This document shows positions 6,306 through 13,694 of a stretch of DNA of 16,134 bases, one piece after another. The notes below the pieces were generated by a model. The model was not told the origin of the DNA, did not search any database, and saw nothing but the letters and a program-made list of their open reading frames with translations. The DNA is from CAYSNP01 sp050945855. Lineage in GTDB: Bacteria > Bacillota > Clostridia > Christensenellales > DTU072. Position 1 is the stretch's first letter, and every line of letters starts with the position of its first letter. Both the position numbers and the translations under genes were made by a program. Location: NCBI GenBank assembly GCA_050945855.1, contig JBMNTS010000026.1:1-16134 (forward strand), written 5' to 3'.

Positions 6306-7610
6306 CTATAGGGTAATATTATTCTTTTCCAAAAGAATTTTGGTCTTTTTGCTCCAGTAGTTGCGATAAAAGAGTCCGCCCTTTTTGAATTTGATGGGCT
6401 TGCTTTTCAGCGGGACAAGGTATTTGTCGGCAAGCCTGTCCGCTTCCGCCCACATCTTTTTTGCCGCTTTCGCCCTCTTTGCCTTATCGCTGTTGGCAAA
6501 GACGTTAAGAAGGTATTTCGCTTCCAGCGCGTCCCTTTCCGCAAGATATGCCTCGCGGTCGATTTGCCCCGCAAGAATATACCTGTGCAATGTTTCAAAT
6601 TTCAGCCAGTATTGTTTTGCCTTATCTTCATCGTCGGGCAGAAAGTCTGCCATATCCGTATAATACGGCTTGAAAATACTTAAACAAGGCAGCGAAGTGC
6701 CCGTAAGCAAATATTGCCCTTCTTCGCCTATCTCCGCGATATAGCTGCCCGTGGTATGGTCCCCCACAAGCCCGCCCGCGTGCATGCACACGGAGCCTAC
6801 CGAACTGCCCTCCTCCTTTTTGTTGTCCGCGTGGCTTCTCAATATCCTCATCATCGTTTCTTCCGAGATAGCCCCGTTTTCGTTTTGCAGTATATCCATG
6901 GAAATACACCGCCTGTTGCGCGCTTTGGCAAAATGAGTAAACACAGGCTCGGTAAAGCAGCGGGCAAAGCCGAAGTCCTTTTCCGAAGCGCAACGCTTTT
7001 TCGCTATTGCCTGCGCTATCGCCCCCTCGTGAATGAAGTCGTAATCGTTTTCTATGGAAAGGCAGTTGGAAATGGCATAGTAATCCTCCACCTTTTTTCC
7101 GGCGTAATACTGCCCCGCCGTTTCCAGCACGTATGCCTCGCTCCCGTCCGCTATTAAAAATGAATTGTGGTAATGGAAAGTGTGGTCGTATCCGCAGTTG
7201 CCGCCCTGACCGTATTTGCCCAACAGGTCAATGATAACATTCACCGCTTCTTTGGCGGTTTTCGCCCTTTCCAGCGCCAGCCTCAGCAAGTCCATTCCTA
7301 TAAGGCTTGCCTCTCCCTTGCGCTCTCTGGTAAACACAGCTTCGTTGCCTATGTTTACCCCGAACTCGTTAAAGCCCATTTCCGCGCCCCAAATCCAGTC
7401 CGGTTTTAACAATACCACTTCATGGGTATGCTCCACCTGTGGCAGGGAGATATACGTAGCTTTTAGGTCGGGCTGCTTTGTTATATCATAATCCCGCGCG
7501 GGATAGCGCACAATAAGGTGAGGCTCGTTGGGGCTCCTGTCCGAATTTTTGGCAAACAGCACTTTTCCGCTTTTTGTACAATTGCCTAAGGCTACAACAG
7601 TATCACACAT
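6306..7610 (-). CDS. C69-family dipeptidase / secernin-like Ntn hydrolase
   Basis: 434 residues from the chosen ATG. The N-terminus is M-C-D-T-V-V-A-L, and LFAKNSDRSPNEPH follows at about residues 18-31. This is the signature of peptidase family C69 (PepD-type dipeptidases and secernins), N-terminal nucleophile hydrolases whose Cys, freed by removal of the leader residue, is the nucleophile. A GTG three codons upstream (7619) is in frame, but it lies within the ribosome-site sequence (AAGGACGGTGAT) and would move the Cys to residue 5; the ATG at 7610 puts the Cys at position 2 as the mechanism requires. No signal peptide is seen, so a cytoplasmic role in peptide breakdown is likely. It is the first gene of a pair with the downstream thioesterase. 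Confidence 0.9.
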   Translation of the reverse strand: MCDTVVALGNCTKSGKVLFAKNSDRSPNEPHLIVRYPARDYDITKQPDLKATYISLPQVEHTHEVVLLKPDWIWGAEMGFNEFGVNIGNEAVFTRERKGEASLIGMDLLRLALERAKTAKEAVNVIIDLLGKYGQGGNCGYDHTFHYHNSFLIADGSEAYVLETAGQYYAGKKVEDYYAISNCLSIENDYDFIHEGAIAQAIAKKRCASEKDFGFARCFTEPVFTHFAKARNRRCISMDILQNENGAISEETMMRILRSHADNKKEEGSSVGSVCMHAGGLVGDHTTGSYIAEIGEEGQYLLTGTSLPCLSIFKPYYTDMADFLPDDEDKAKQYWLKFETLHRYILAGQIDREAYLAERDALEAKYLLNVFANSDKAKRAKAAKKMWAEADRLADKYLVPLKSKPIKFKKGGLFYRNYWSKKTKILLEKNNITL

Positions 7611-7614
7611 TTTT

Positions 7615-7626
7615 ATCACCGTCCTT
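7615..7626 (-). promoter_or_regulatory. Ribosome binding site that fixes the C69 start
   Basis: The minus strand reads AAGGACGGTGAT, close to the full anti-16S complement AAGGAGGTGAT with one extra base. Its GGTGAT end is 4 bases from the ATG at 7610. The in-frame GTG at 7617-7619 is part of this site, so it is unlikely to be the start codon. Confidence 0.65.
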
Positions 7627-7640
7627 ATTATTCTAAGGAT

Positions 7641-7669
7641 ATTTTACACCATTGCGCCCTCTTATGCAA
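7641..7669 (-). promoter_or_regulatory. Possible promoter of the C69-thioesterase unit
   Basis: The minus strand has TAAAAT (7641-7646) 17 bases after TTGCAT (7664-7669). The -35 box is poor, so this is a weak call. No convincing terminator is seen between the M23 gene stop and this point, so read-through from the M23 gene is also possible. Confidence 0.35.
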
Positions 7670-7687
7670 TACGGCTAATCCGGTTTT

Positions 7688-8629
7688 CTAATATGACACG
7701 TAATCGTTGCCTTCTTTTTTTACATTTACACGGTTATGCGAAAGAAATTTGCAAAGGTTGTACATATCCACCCAGATTTCCTTAGGTCCTTCCGCCTGAA
7801 TCTCATTGAATATCAGCTGCATGCCGATATGCAGATGCGGCTTGGTGTTCATATTGACATTTTCTTTGGTGCTGTAGCCCGTAACCCCCAGATATCCGAT
7901 AACCTGCCCCGCTTCTATCCTGCTTCCTATCGCCAGACCATCTATATACGGCTTGTTCCGCCTTAGGTGCGCGTAATAATATGAGCGTTTTTTATCATGC
8001 GACCTTATTCCTATGCGCCAGCCCCCATATTTGTTCCACCCCAGATGAGTGACCGTGCCGCCCTCCACCGCAATAATGGGAGTGCCTACGGAGCCGAACA
8101 AATCGTGCCCCAGGTGTTTCCTCTTGTAACCGAAACTGCGCGAATTGCCGAAGTCGTCGCTATGCTGGTACCAGTACCCTTTGGGTATGGGATGATAACA
8201 TTTAAGCCCGTATTTTTGCTCACCCTGCTTGGTGGTATATTCTCCGATATATTCCGCGAAAACCGTACGGTACGCTTCTTTATAATATAAGTAATATTTA
8301 TTGGTCCCGAAAAAATCGTCTGTTTTTTTGCCCTTTTTAAGTTCGTCAAGCAAATTATACAGCCGCTTAATATCCGTTTTTATGTTAAACTTGTTCCCGT
8401 TTTTTACCGCCAGATACGCCAGCGCGTCCGCGAAGTCATATTCAATCCCGCTGTCCTTATTCTTCACCTGAATTTCATAAGCGGCAAGCATTACCTCATA
8501 GGGCACGTTCAGATCCACCCATTTGATATAATCGGACTCCGCCATCGCTTCCTCTTGCAAAGGGGCGACGCAGCCCGCGGACAATATAAGCAGCAAACAT
8601 AAAACCGGACATAAAGCTTTTTTACCCAT
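7688..8629 (-). CDS. M23-family zinc metallopeptidase lipoprotein
   Basis: 313 residues. The N-terminus is a lipoprotein signal: KK, a hydrophobic core, then lipobox LSAGC with Cys20 as the lipidated residue, so the protein is tethered to the outer face of the membrane. After an unassigned helical region (about 35-145), the C-terminal part (about 165-275) is a LytM/M23 domain: H172-x3-D176 and H265-L-H267 supply the zinc ligands and catalytic His, with a YAH at 219-221 and G-rich barrel turns (VEGGTVTHLG, GQVIGYLGVTG). M23 enzymes cut peptide cross-links of peptidoglycan. All key residues are present, so it should be active. No clear Shine-Dalgarno sequence precedes the ATG; the nearest purine-rich block (AAGGG) is about 17 bases away. 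It stands alone, divergent from the isomerase gene. Confidence 0.9.
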   Translation of the reverse strand: MGKKALCPVLCLLLILSAGCVAPLQEEAMAESDYIKWVDLNVPYEVMLAAYEIQVKNKDSGIEYDFADALAYLAVKNGNKFNIKTDIKRLYNLLDELKKGKKTDDFFGTNKYYLYYKEAYRTVFAEYIGEYTTKQGEQKYGLKCYHPIPKGYWYQHSDDFGNSRSFGYKRKHLGHDLFGSVGTPIIAVEGGTVTHLGWNKYGGWRIGIRSHDKKRSYYYAHLRRNKPYIDGLAIGSRIEAGQVIGYLGVTGYSTKENVNMNTKPHLHIGMQLIFNEIQAEGPKEIWVDMYNLCKFLSHNRVNVKKEGNDYVSY

Positions 8630-8755
8630 AAACTTATTTTTTGTTAAACCCTTGGTGTTATAAGCAAAAAGCCGTAAATCGCATGGAAAAATATTACATA
8701 CCGAAAAAATGCACTCCCATCCCGCGCCCTTTTTATTTCCATAAGGTCAAACGGG

Positions 8756-8784
8756 TTGCAAAATAGCGGTATAATTGGTATAAT
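8756..8784 (+). promoter_or_regulatory. Promoter of the isomerase-aldehyde dehydrogenase unit
   Basis: TTGCAA (8756-8761), 17-base spacer, consensus TATAAT (8779-8784) with TGG just before it. A second TATAAT copy lies at 8770-8775 but has no -35 at a workable distance. Confidence 0.75.
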
Positions 8785-8820
8785 CAGCGTAAAGGTAAGC
8801 GATTAAAAAAGGGAATTGAT

Positions 8821-9456
8821 ATGAAAATAGCAATAATAAACGAATTTTCGGCAAAAGAGAAAAACAAAGATATTTTAGCCGCTCTGCAGGACGTAAAAGC
8901 AGAGGTCTACAACGTAGGCATGAAAAACGGGCAAAACGATACCGAACTCACTTATATCCATACCGGGTTTATGGCGGGCGCGCTTATCAATAGCGGCGCG
9001 GTGGATTTTGTGATTGGCGGTTGCGGCACCGGACAGGGCTTTGCCATATCGGCAATGCAGTATCCGGGCGTTTATTGCGGTCTTATATTGCACCCGCTGG
9101 ACGCATGGCTGTTTTCGCAGATTAACGGAGGCAACTGTATTTCGCTTGCCCTCAATTACGGATACGGATGGGCTGCCGATTTCAATCTTAAATATATCTT
9201 TGAAAAGCTGTTTAAGGACGAGGCGGGCGGCGGATATCCTCCCGAACGCAAGGAGAGCCAAAAGCAGAGCAGGGAGCGGCTCGCCACCATTTCCACTCTT
9301 TCGCATAAGTCTTTTACGGAGATTTTGGAGGGCATGGACAGCGAAGTGCTTGCGCCCGTGCTTGCAAGCAAGCCTTTTTGCGATTTAATCACCGCCGCGC
9401 CCGATAAGGCTATAGCTCAATGGTTCGCGGATAAATTAAAGAATAAGAATAATTAA
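8821..9456 (+). CDS. RpiB/LacA/LacB-like sugar-phosphate isomerase, extended
   Basis: 211 residues. The first 140 follow the RpiB/LacAB fold: MKIAIINEF start, VDFVIGGCGTGQGFAIS (61-77) with Cys68 in the position of the RpiB catalytic Cys, then YPGVYCGLI and NGGNCISLALNYGYG (102-116). Family enzymes interconvert aldose and ketose phosphates such as ribose-5-phosphate or galactose-6-phosphate. Classic RpiB/LacB proteins are about 145-170 residues, so the roughly 60-residue C-terminal extension is unusual. The active-site stretch also deviates (CGTGQG for CGTGIG). The substrate may therefore differ from pentose phosphate. It is followed after 15 bases by the MmsA-type dehydrogenase, so the two form an operon and may share a pathway. 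Family is fairly sure; the reaction is not. Confidence 0.78.
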   Translation: MKIAIINEFSAKEKNKDILAALQDVKAEVYNVGMKNGQNDTELTYIHTGFMAGALINSGAVDFVIGGCGTGQGFAISAMQYPGVYCGLILHPLDAWLFSQINGGNCISLALNYGYGWAADFNLKYIFEKLFKDEAGGGYPPERKESQKQSRERLATISTLSHKSFTEILEGMDSEVLAPVLASKPFCDLITAAPDKAIAQWFADKLKNKNN

Positions 9457-9471
9457 TTTACGGAGGTCTCA

Positions 9472-10974
9472 ATGAAAATTTTGGAATATTTTTTGGATAA
9501 CAAGTTTGTCCCTTCCAATACGGACAGTTATTACGAGGTATACAACCCCAGCACGGGCGAGCTTATAGGCAAAATGCCCAGGCTTACCTTAGACGAGGTA
9601 AAGCAGGCTATCGCTTCCTGCGAGCGCGCTTACGAGGGTTGGCCCAATACCCCGGTAATGAAAAGGGTGCAGATACTTTTCAAAGTCAAGCAGCTTATGG
9701 AGGAGCGGATAGACGAACTGACCCTGCTTGTAGCCACCGAACACGGCAAGGTATGGTCGGAAGCCAAAGGCGACGTACTCAAGGCTATCGAAGGCACGCA
9801 GCAGGCGTGCGCCGCGCCTCAGCTTATGCTGGGCGACGCCTTAATGAACGCGTCCTCCGGTTACGATACCTGCTTATATCGCGAGTCTTTGGGCGTATTC
9901 GCGGGCATAACCCCTTTCAATTTTCCCGCTATGATACCTATGGGCTGGATGGCGCCGATGTGTATCGCCTGCGGCAACACAATGGTGCTTAAAGTTTCGG
10001 GCGCCACGCCTATGACCGCGCTGAAAATCGCGGAAATATACAGGGAAGCCGGGCTCCCCGACGGAGTGCTCAACATCATTTCCTGCGACCGCCATATAAC
10101 CAACGAACTGCTGACCAACCCCGCTATCAAAGGCATTAGTTTTGTAGGCTCCACTTCGGTAGGCAAGTATATCTACAAGACTGCTGCGGAAGCGGGCAAA
10201 AGAGTGCAGGCTCTCTGCGAGGCAAAGAATCACGCCTTGGTGCTTGAGGACGCCGCTCTGGTACGCACCGCCGCGGGTATAATCAATGCCGCTTACGGCT
10301 GCGCGGGAGAGCGTTGTATGGCACTGCCCGTAGTTGTGGCTCAGGAAAGCATAGCGGACGAATTGGTGGCGCATATTAAAAAGCAGGCGCAAAAGCTGGT
10401 AATAGGCCCCGCTTACGACAAGGCAAGCCAACTTGGACCGCTTTACTGCGCTTCGCATAAGCAGTCGGTAATTAATTGGATAGAAAAGGGAATAGAAGAA
10501 GGCGCCGAACTAGTGCTTGACGGCAGAGGCTGCAAGGTAGAGGGCTACCCCGACGGCTTTTATGTAGGCCCCACAATTTTTGACAAGGTCACCCCCGAGA
10601 TGAGCATAGGACAGCAGGAAATCTTCGGACCCGTCCTGTGCATCAAAAGAGTAAAGGATTTTGAGGAAGGCATTCAGATTATCAATGCCAATCCGTTTGC
10701 CAACGGCGCGGTGATATTCACGCAAAACGGCTATTTCGCAAGAGAATTCGCGCATCGTATTCACGGCGGAATGGTGGGCGTAAACGTGGGCATTCCCGTT
10801 CCTGTCGGCGTTTTCCCCTTCTCCGGGCATAAGAATTCCTTCTTCGGCGATCTTCATGTCTTAGGCACGGACGGAATACGCTTCTACACCGAAAGCAAAT
10901 GCGTCACCACCCGCTGGTTTGACGAAGAAGAAATGAAAAAGGAAAAGACCTCCACCTGGGACGGCACCATTTAA
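9472..10974 (+). CDS. CoA-acylating aldehyde dehydrogenase, MmsA/IolA type
   Basis: 500 residues, full-length ALDH fold. TPFNFP gives Asn150 of the oxyanion hole, FVGSTSVG (224-231) the NAD loop, GERCMALP the nucleophile Cys282 next to Arg281, and EIFGP Glu383. At the place where ordinary ALDHs have the general base (ELGGK), this protein has L248 in LCEAKNHA, i.e. no Glu at that position. AKNHA and RCMAL are the signatures of methylmalonate-semialdehyde dehydrogenase (MmsA, IolA in inositol breakdown), which transfers the acyl group to CoA instead of water. Malonate or methylmalonate semialdehyde is the usual substrate, but none of the other inositol or valine genes is here, so the physiological aldehyde is open. 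It is co-transcribed with the isomerase and stops at a terminator before the glycyl radical enzyme. Confidence 0.88.
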   Translation: MKILEYFLDNKFVPSNTDSYYEVYNPSTGELIGKMPRLTLDEVKQAIASCERAYEGWPNTPVMKRVQILFKVKQLMEERIDELTLLVATEHGKVWSEAKGDVLKAIEGTQQACAAPQLMLGDALMNASSGYDTCLYRESLGVFAGITPFNFPAMIPMGWMAPMCIACGNTMVLKVSGATPMTALKIAEIYREAGLPDGVLNIISCDRHITNELLTNPAIKGISFVGSTSVGKYIYKTAAEAGKRVQALCEAKNHALVLEDAALVRTAAGIINAAYGCAGERCMALPVVVAQESIADELVAHIKKQAQKLVIGPAYDKASQLGPLYCASHKQSVINWIEKGIEEGAELVLDGRGCKVEGYPDGFYVGPTIFDKVTPEMSIGQQEIFGPVLCIKRVKDFEEGIQIINANPFANGAVIFTQNGYFAREFAHRIHGGMVGVNVGIPVPVGVFPFSGHKNSFFGDLHVLGTDGIRFYTESKCVTTRWFDEEEMKKEKTSTWDGTI

Positions 10975-11000
10975 GGTATAACATTACACCAAAACCCAAA

Positions 11001-11029
11001 AACGCCGAAAGCGATTTTCGGCGTTTTTT
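11001..11029 (+). terminator. Terminator of the isomerase-dehydrogenase unit
   Basis: AACGCCGAAA pairs with TTTCGGCGTT (10 bp, 5-base loop) and runs into TTTTTT; A-rich bases on the left side make it usable in both directions. It separates this unit from the glycyl radical operon. Confidence 0.9.
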
Positions 11030-11030
11030 A

Positions 11031-11109
11031 TGTCAAGGGTCCGCGACCCTTGACATACCGTACTCGGTATATGCAATAGCTTTCGTTATGCAATATGCCT
11101 TGCGGGCAT
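11031..11109. repeat. Second array of back-to-back hairpins
   Basis: Four hairpins in a row: 11031-11055 (perfect 11-bp stem, arms TGTCAAGGGTC and GACCCTTGACA, 3-base loop), 11056-11069 (TACCG/CGGTA), 11076-11089 (ATAGC/GTTAT, one G-T pair) and 11095-11109 (ATGCC/GGCAT). The last three are joined by linkers containing TGCA, and the ATGCC/GGCAT and ATAGC-type arms recur in the array at 1217-1346. The array begins one base after the terminator. Confidence 0.65.
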
Positions 11110-11158
11110 CTTAGGGTCTGCCGAGCATCACGCCCCCTGATAAAGGCGCTATCCTGTA

Positions 11159-11187
11159 TTGACAAGGGTATACCCGTGTGCTAAAAT
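11159..11187 (+). promoter_or_regulatory. Promoter of the glycyl radical enzyme operon
   Basis: Consensus TTGACA (11159-11164), a 17-base spacer, and TAAAAT (11182-11187) with TGC before it (extended -10). AGGAGGG at 11197-11203 follows before the ATG at 11208. By sequence this is one of the strongest promoters in the window, which suggests that it is held off by a regulator. Confidence 0.82.
11163..11178 (+). promoter_or_regulatory. Candidate operator palindrome inside the promoter spacer
   Basis: GGGTATACCC (11166-11175) is a perfect 10-bp palindrome and widens to CAAGGGT-AT-ACCCGTG with one mismatch per half. It fills the space between -35 and -10 of the glycyl radical enzyme promoter. 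The half-site CAAGGGT also occurs, in an inverted pair, in the hairpin at 11031-11055. A bound repressor here would block polymerase. The regulator is not in the window. Confidence 0.5.
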
Positions 11188-11207
11188 TACAGTGACAGGA
11201 GGGCGCA

Positions 11208-13694
11208 ATGAAAAAGATTAAAGAGCCCAAAAACCTTACTCCCCGTATCGAATGGCTGCGAAATTATTATTTTGAAGGCACAAGCAGGCCTTGGAACAAC
11301 GAGTATAAGGTTTTTTCCACGGGCGAAGCACATGATGAAGTATTTAATGAGATAACATATTACATAGTTCCCGAAACCTTTACCTTTTTTACCCCCTTCG
11401 TTTACGGGCTGGTGCAAGGGGGGCGAAAAATCACTCCTCCCAAAGGATTTTATAAAAAAAGCATAGCGCAAAGGCGGGCGTGGTTTATCAGAGAAGCTAT
11501 GATAAACAGGGTGCCGGCGGATATTCTGCCCGGCGATTTGCTTTGCGGAGCCAATTTCAACCTTATGGCAAGTCATTGTTTGACAAAGGCGGAGGCGAAA
11601 GCGCGCGCAAAACTTTTATACGGCAAAAAAGGGCTGCGCAGTCAATCCATAGAATTTCACGACAGGGGCTTCGGCAACTGCGGAGCGACCAGCGGCCATC
11701 TTATCCCCGATTACGCGACTATTTTAAGATACGGCTTTAAGGAAGTGATACGGCGTATAGAAGAGAAGTACGCCTCTCTTTCGGAAAGCGAAAAAGCGGG
11801 CGAGGAAGGCGCTCAGCTTTCCGCAATGCGGGAAGCGGCGCAATTACCCTGTGATTTGGCGGCAAAATTCGTTGAGCGGCTTGGGGGACTGATTGAGAAG
11901 GAAAAAGACAAAACAAGGCGGGAAGAACTTGCGCGCATGCGCGCCAACCTGCAGACAGTGCCTTATGAGGGCGCCAAAGATTTCTGGTCTGCGGTGCAAT
12001 CGCTGTGGCTTACGCACATGCTGGTAATGACGGATGAAAATTATCCCGGCCCCGGCGTGTCTTTCGGCAGGATAGACCAGTATCTTTATCCGTTTTATAA
12101 AATATCCAAAGCCAACGGCATGAGCGACGCTTTTATGAAAGAAATTCTGCAATGCTTCTGGGTGCATTGCAACACCGCTTATGACGCGCAAATAAAGGTA
12201 GGCTGCAATCAGGGCATAACCGCGGGTTTCGGGCAGCTGCTTATGCTGGGCGGAATCAACGCGGACAAAAGCGACGCGTGCAACGAGCTGACTTACCTTA
12301 TTTTAGACGTAATAGACGAAATGAGCCCCATATTGGAGCCTAAGCCCAATATCAGACTGCACCGCAATTCTCCGGACAAGCTGCTTGACAGGATAGTGGA
12401 TATGGTTGCGGAAAGCCAGGGCGCGCCTTTCTTGCTCAATTTTGACGAGCGTTCCATGGCAGGCTTATTGAGGCAGGCAAAAAAGAGCGGAGCGGAGCAG
12501 TATATCAATGAGGACAACGTATGGGATTACGCCTCGGTAGGCTGCATGGAAAATACCATGGTTGGCAATGACCGCTCGGGCACGGTGGATATCAATATCA
12601 ACTTGCTGAAGGCGCTGGAGCTTACCTTAGGGCGCGGACATGACCTTAAGCAATACACCGACGCTATATGGGGCAAGCCTTACGAGGACAAGCTGCACAG
12701 CGAGGACACGGGCGACCCCTGCGCTTTTTCTGATTTTGACGAATTTTACGCCGCTTTTCTGAAGCAAACCGCTTTTATTGTTAAGAACATAGCCAATCTT
12801 TACGATAAGACGGACTCGGTAAGAGCGCGTTTCCATCCCACGCCTTACCTTTCCTGCCTTGTCAAAGGCTGCGTGGAAAAGGCAAAGGATATCACGCAAG
12901 GGGGCGCCCAGTTAAGATACGCCACGGTGGAAGGCGTTACTTTCGCCTCCACGGTAGACAGCCTGCTTGCGGTAAAATACCTTGTGTACGATAAGAAAAT
13001 CTGTACGATGCAAGAGCTTATAGACGCGCTTAAAGCCAACTGGGTAGGGTATGAAAAACTTCAGGCGATAGCCAAAAACAAAGCGCCAAAGTACGGACGT
13101 GACGACGACGAGGCGGACGAGCTTGCGCGCAAGTTTATGGAATTCTGGTCCGAAGAGGTGTGGAAATACAAAACAACGGCGACACAGACGCAACTTAGGC
13201 CGGGTATGCTCAGCTGGAATTACTGGGTAAGCGACGGATACATCCTGCCCGCCAGCCCGGACGGCAGAAAAAACGGACAATTCTTGTCCAACGCCATTTG
13301 CCCCTCCAACGGCGCAGATACCAAGGGACCGACCTCCAACGTCAATTCTGTGGGCAAGGCGCTGGGCGGCAAAAGCGAAAGCGGCGATTATATGGATTAC
13401 GTCAATTATCTGCCCAACGGCGCAAGCCATACCATCACCCTGTCACCTTCGCTTGCGCGCGACCCGGGGCATAAACAAAAGCTCAAAGCGTTCCTTCAGG
13501 CTTACGCCCACAACGGCGGCAGCGCGCTGCAAATAAATATGCTGGACGCGGATACGCTGATTGACGCGCAAAAGCATCCCAGCGAATACCGTCACCTGCT
13601 GGTAAGAGTAACGGGTTACAACGCATACTTTACCTCCATAGGCAAGGAGCTGCAAAACGAGATTATAGCCAGGGAAATACATAACAAGTTCTGA
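11208..13694 (+). CDS. Glycyl radical enzyme, subfamily unassigned
   Basis: 828 residues, full length for the PFL/diol-dehydratase superfamily. Both radical sites are present: G445-C446-M-E448, where Cys446 forms the thiyl radical and Glu448 is the acid/base residue of the Cys-X-Glu type, and RVTGYNAYF near the C-terminus with Gly803 as the stable radical. Barrel landmarks include FGRIDQYLYPFY (286-297), GGA-x6-VEGVTFASTVDSL (565-585) and ASPDGRKNGQ (682-691). It lacks the Cys-Cys pair of pyruvate formate-lyase, so it is not that enzyme. Cys-X-Glu is shared by glycerol and propanediol dehydratase, CutC, HypD, isethionate lyase and hydroxyphenylacetate decarboxylase. The forms RVTGYNAYF and VEGVTF differ from the RVAGY and QGVG of the diol dehydratase group, so the substrate cannot be called. 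The activase gene follows with a 1-base overlap. Confidence 0.93.
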   Translation: MKKIKEPKNLTPRIEWLRNYYFEGTSRPWNNEYKVFSTGEAHDEVFNEITYYIVPETFTFFTPFVYGLVQGGRKITPPKGFYKKSIAQRRAWFIREAMINRVPADILPGDLLCGANFNLMASHCLTKAEAKARAKLLYGKKGLRSQSIEFHDRGFGNCGATSGHLIPDYATILRYGFKEVIRRIEEKYASLSESEKAGEEGAQLSAMREAAQLPCDLAAKFVERLGGLIEKEKDKTRREELARMRANLQTVPYEGAKDFWSAVQSLWLTHMLVMTDENYPGPGVSFGRIDQYLYPFYKISKANGMSDAFMKEILQCFWVHCNTAYDAQIKVGCNQGITAGFGQLLMLGGINADKSDACNELTYLILDVIDEMSPILEPKPNIRLHRNSPDKLLDRIVDMVAESQGAPFLLNFDERSMAGLLRQAKKSGAEQYINEDNVWDYASVGCMENTMVGNDRSGTVDININLLKALELTLGRGHDLKQYTDAIWGKPYEDKLHSEDTGDPCAFSDFDEFYAAFLKQTAFIVKNIANLYDKTDSVRARFHPTPYLSCLVKGCVEKAKDITQGGAQLRYATVEGVTFASTVDSLLAVKYLVYDKKICTMQELIDALKANWVGYEKLQAIAKNKAPKYGRDDDEADELARKFMEFWSEEVWKYKTTATQTQLRPGMLSWNYWVSDGYILPASPDGRKNGQFLSNAICPSNGADTKGPTSNVNSVGKALGGKSESGDYMDYVNYLPNGASHTITLSPSLARDPGHKQKLKAFLQAYAHNGGSALQINMLDADTLIDAQKHPSEYRHLLVRVTGYNAYFTSIGKELQNEIIAREIHNKF

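Noticed and set aside
7622..7639. TCCTTA/TAAGGA inverted repeat that could hide the C69 ribosome site as an RNA switch
   Set aside because: The stem is only 6 bp of mostly weak pairs, and the best promoter would start transcription inside it, so the upstream arm would not be fully transcribed.
9472..10974. Inositol catabolism locus based on the IolA-like dehydrogenase
   Set aside because: No IolB, C, D, E or G homologue is present on either side in the window, so only the enzyme family can be claimed.
11208..13694. Pyruvate formate-lyase
   Set aside because: The active site has Cys-Met-Glu and not the adjacent Cys-Cys pair, and the activase has the two extra ferredoxin clusters that the PFL activase lacks.
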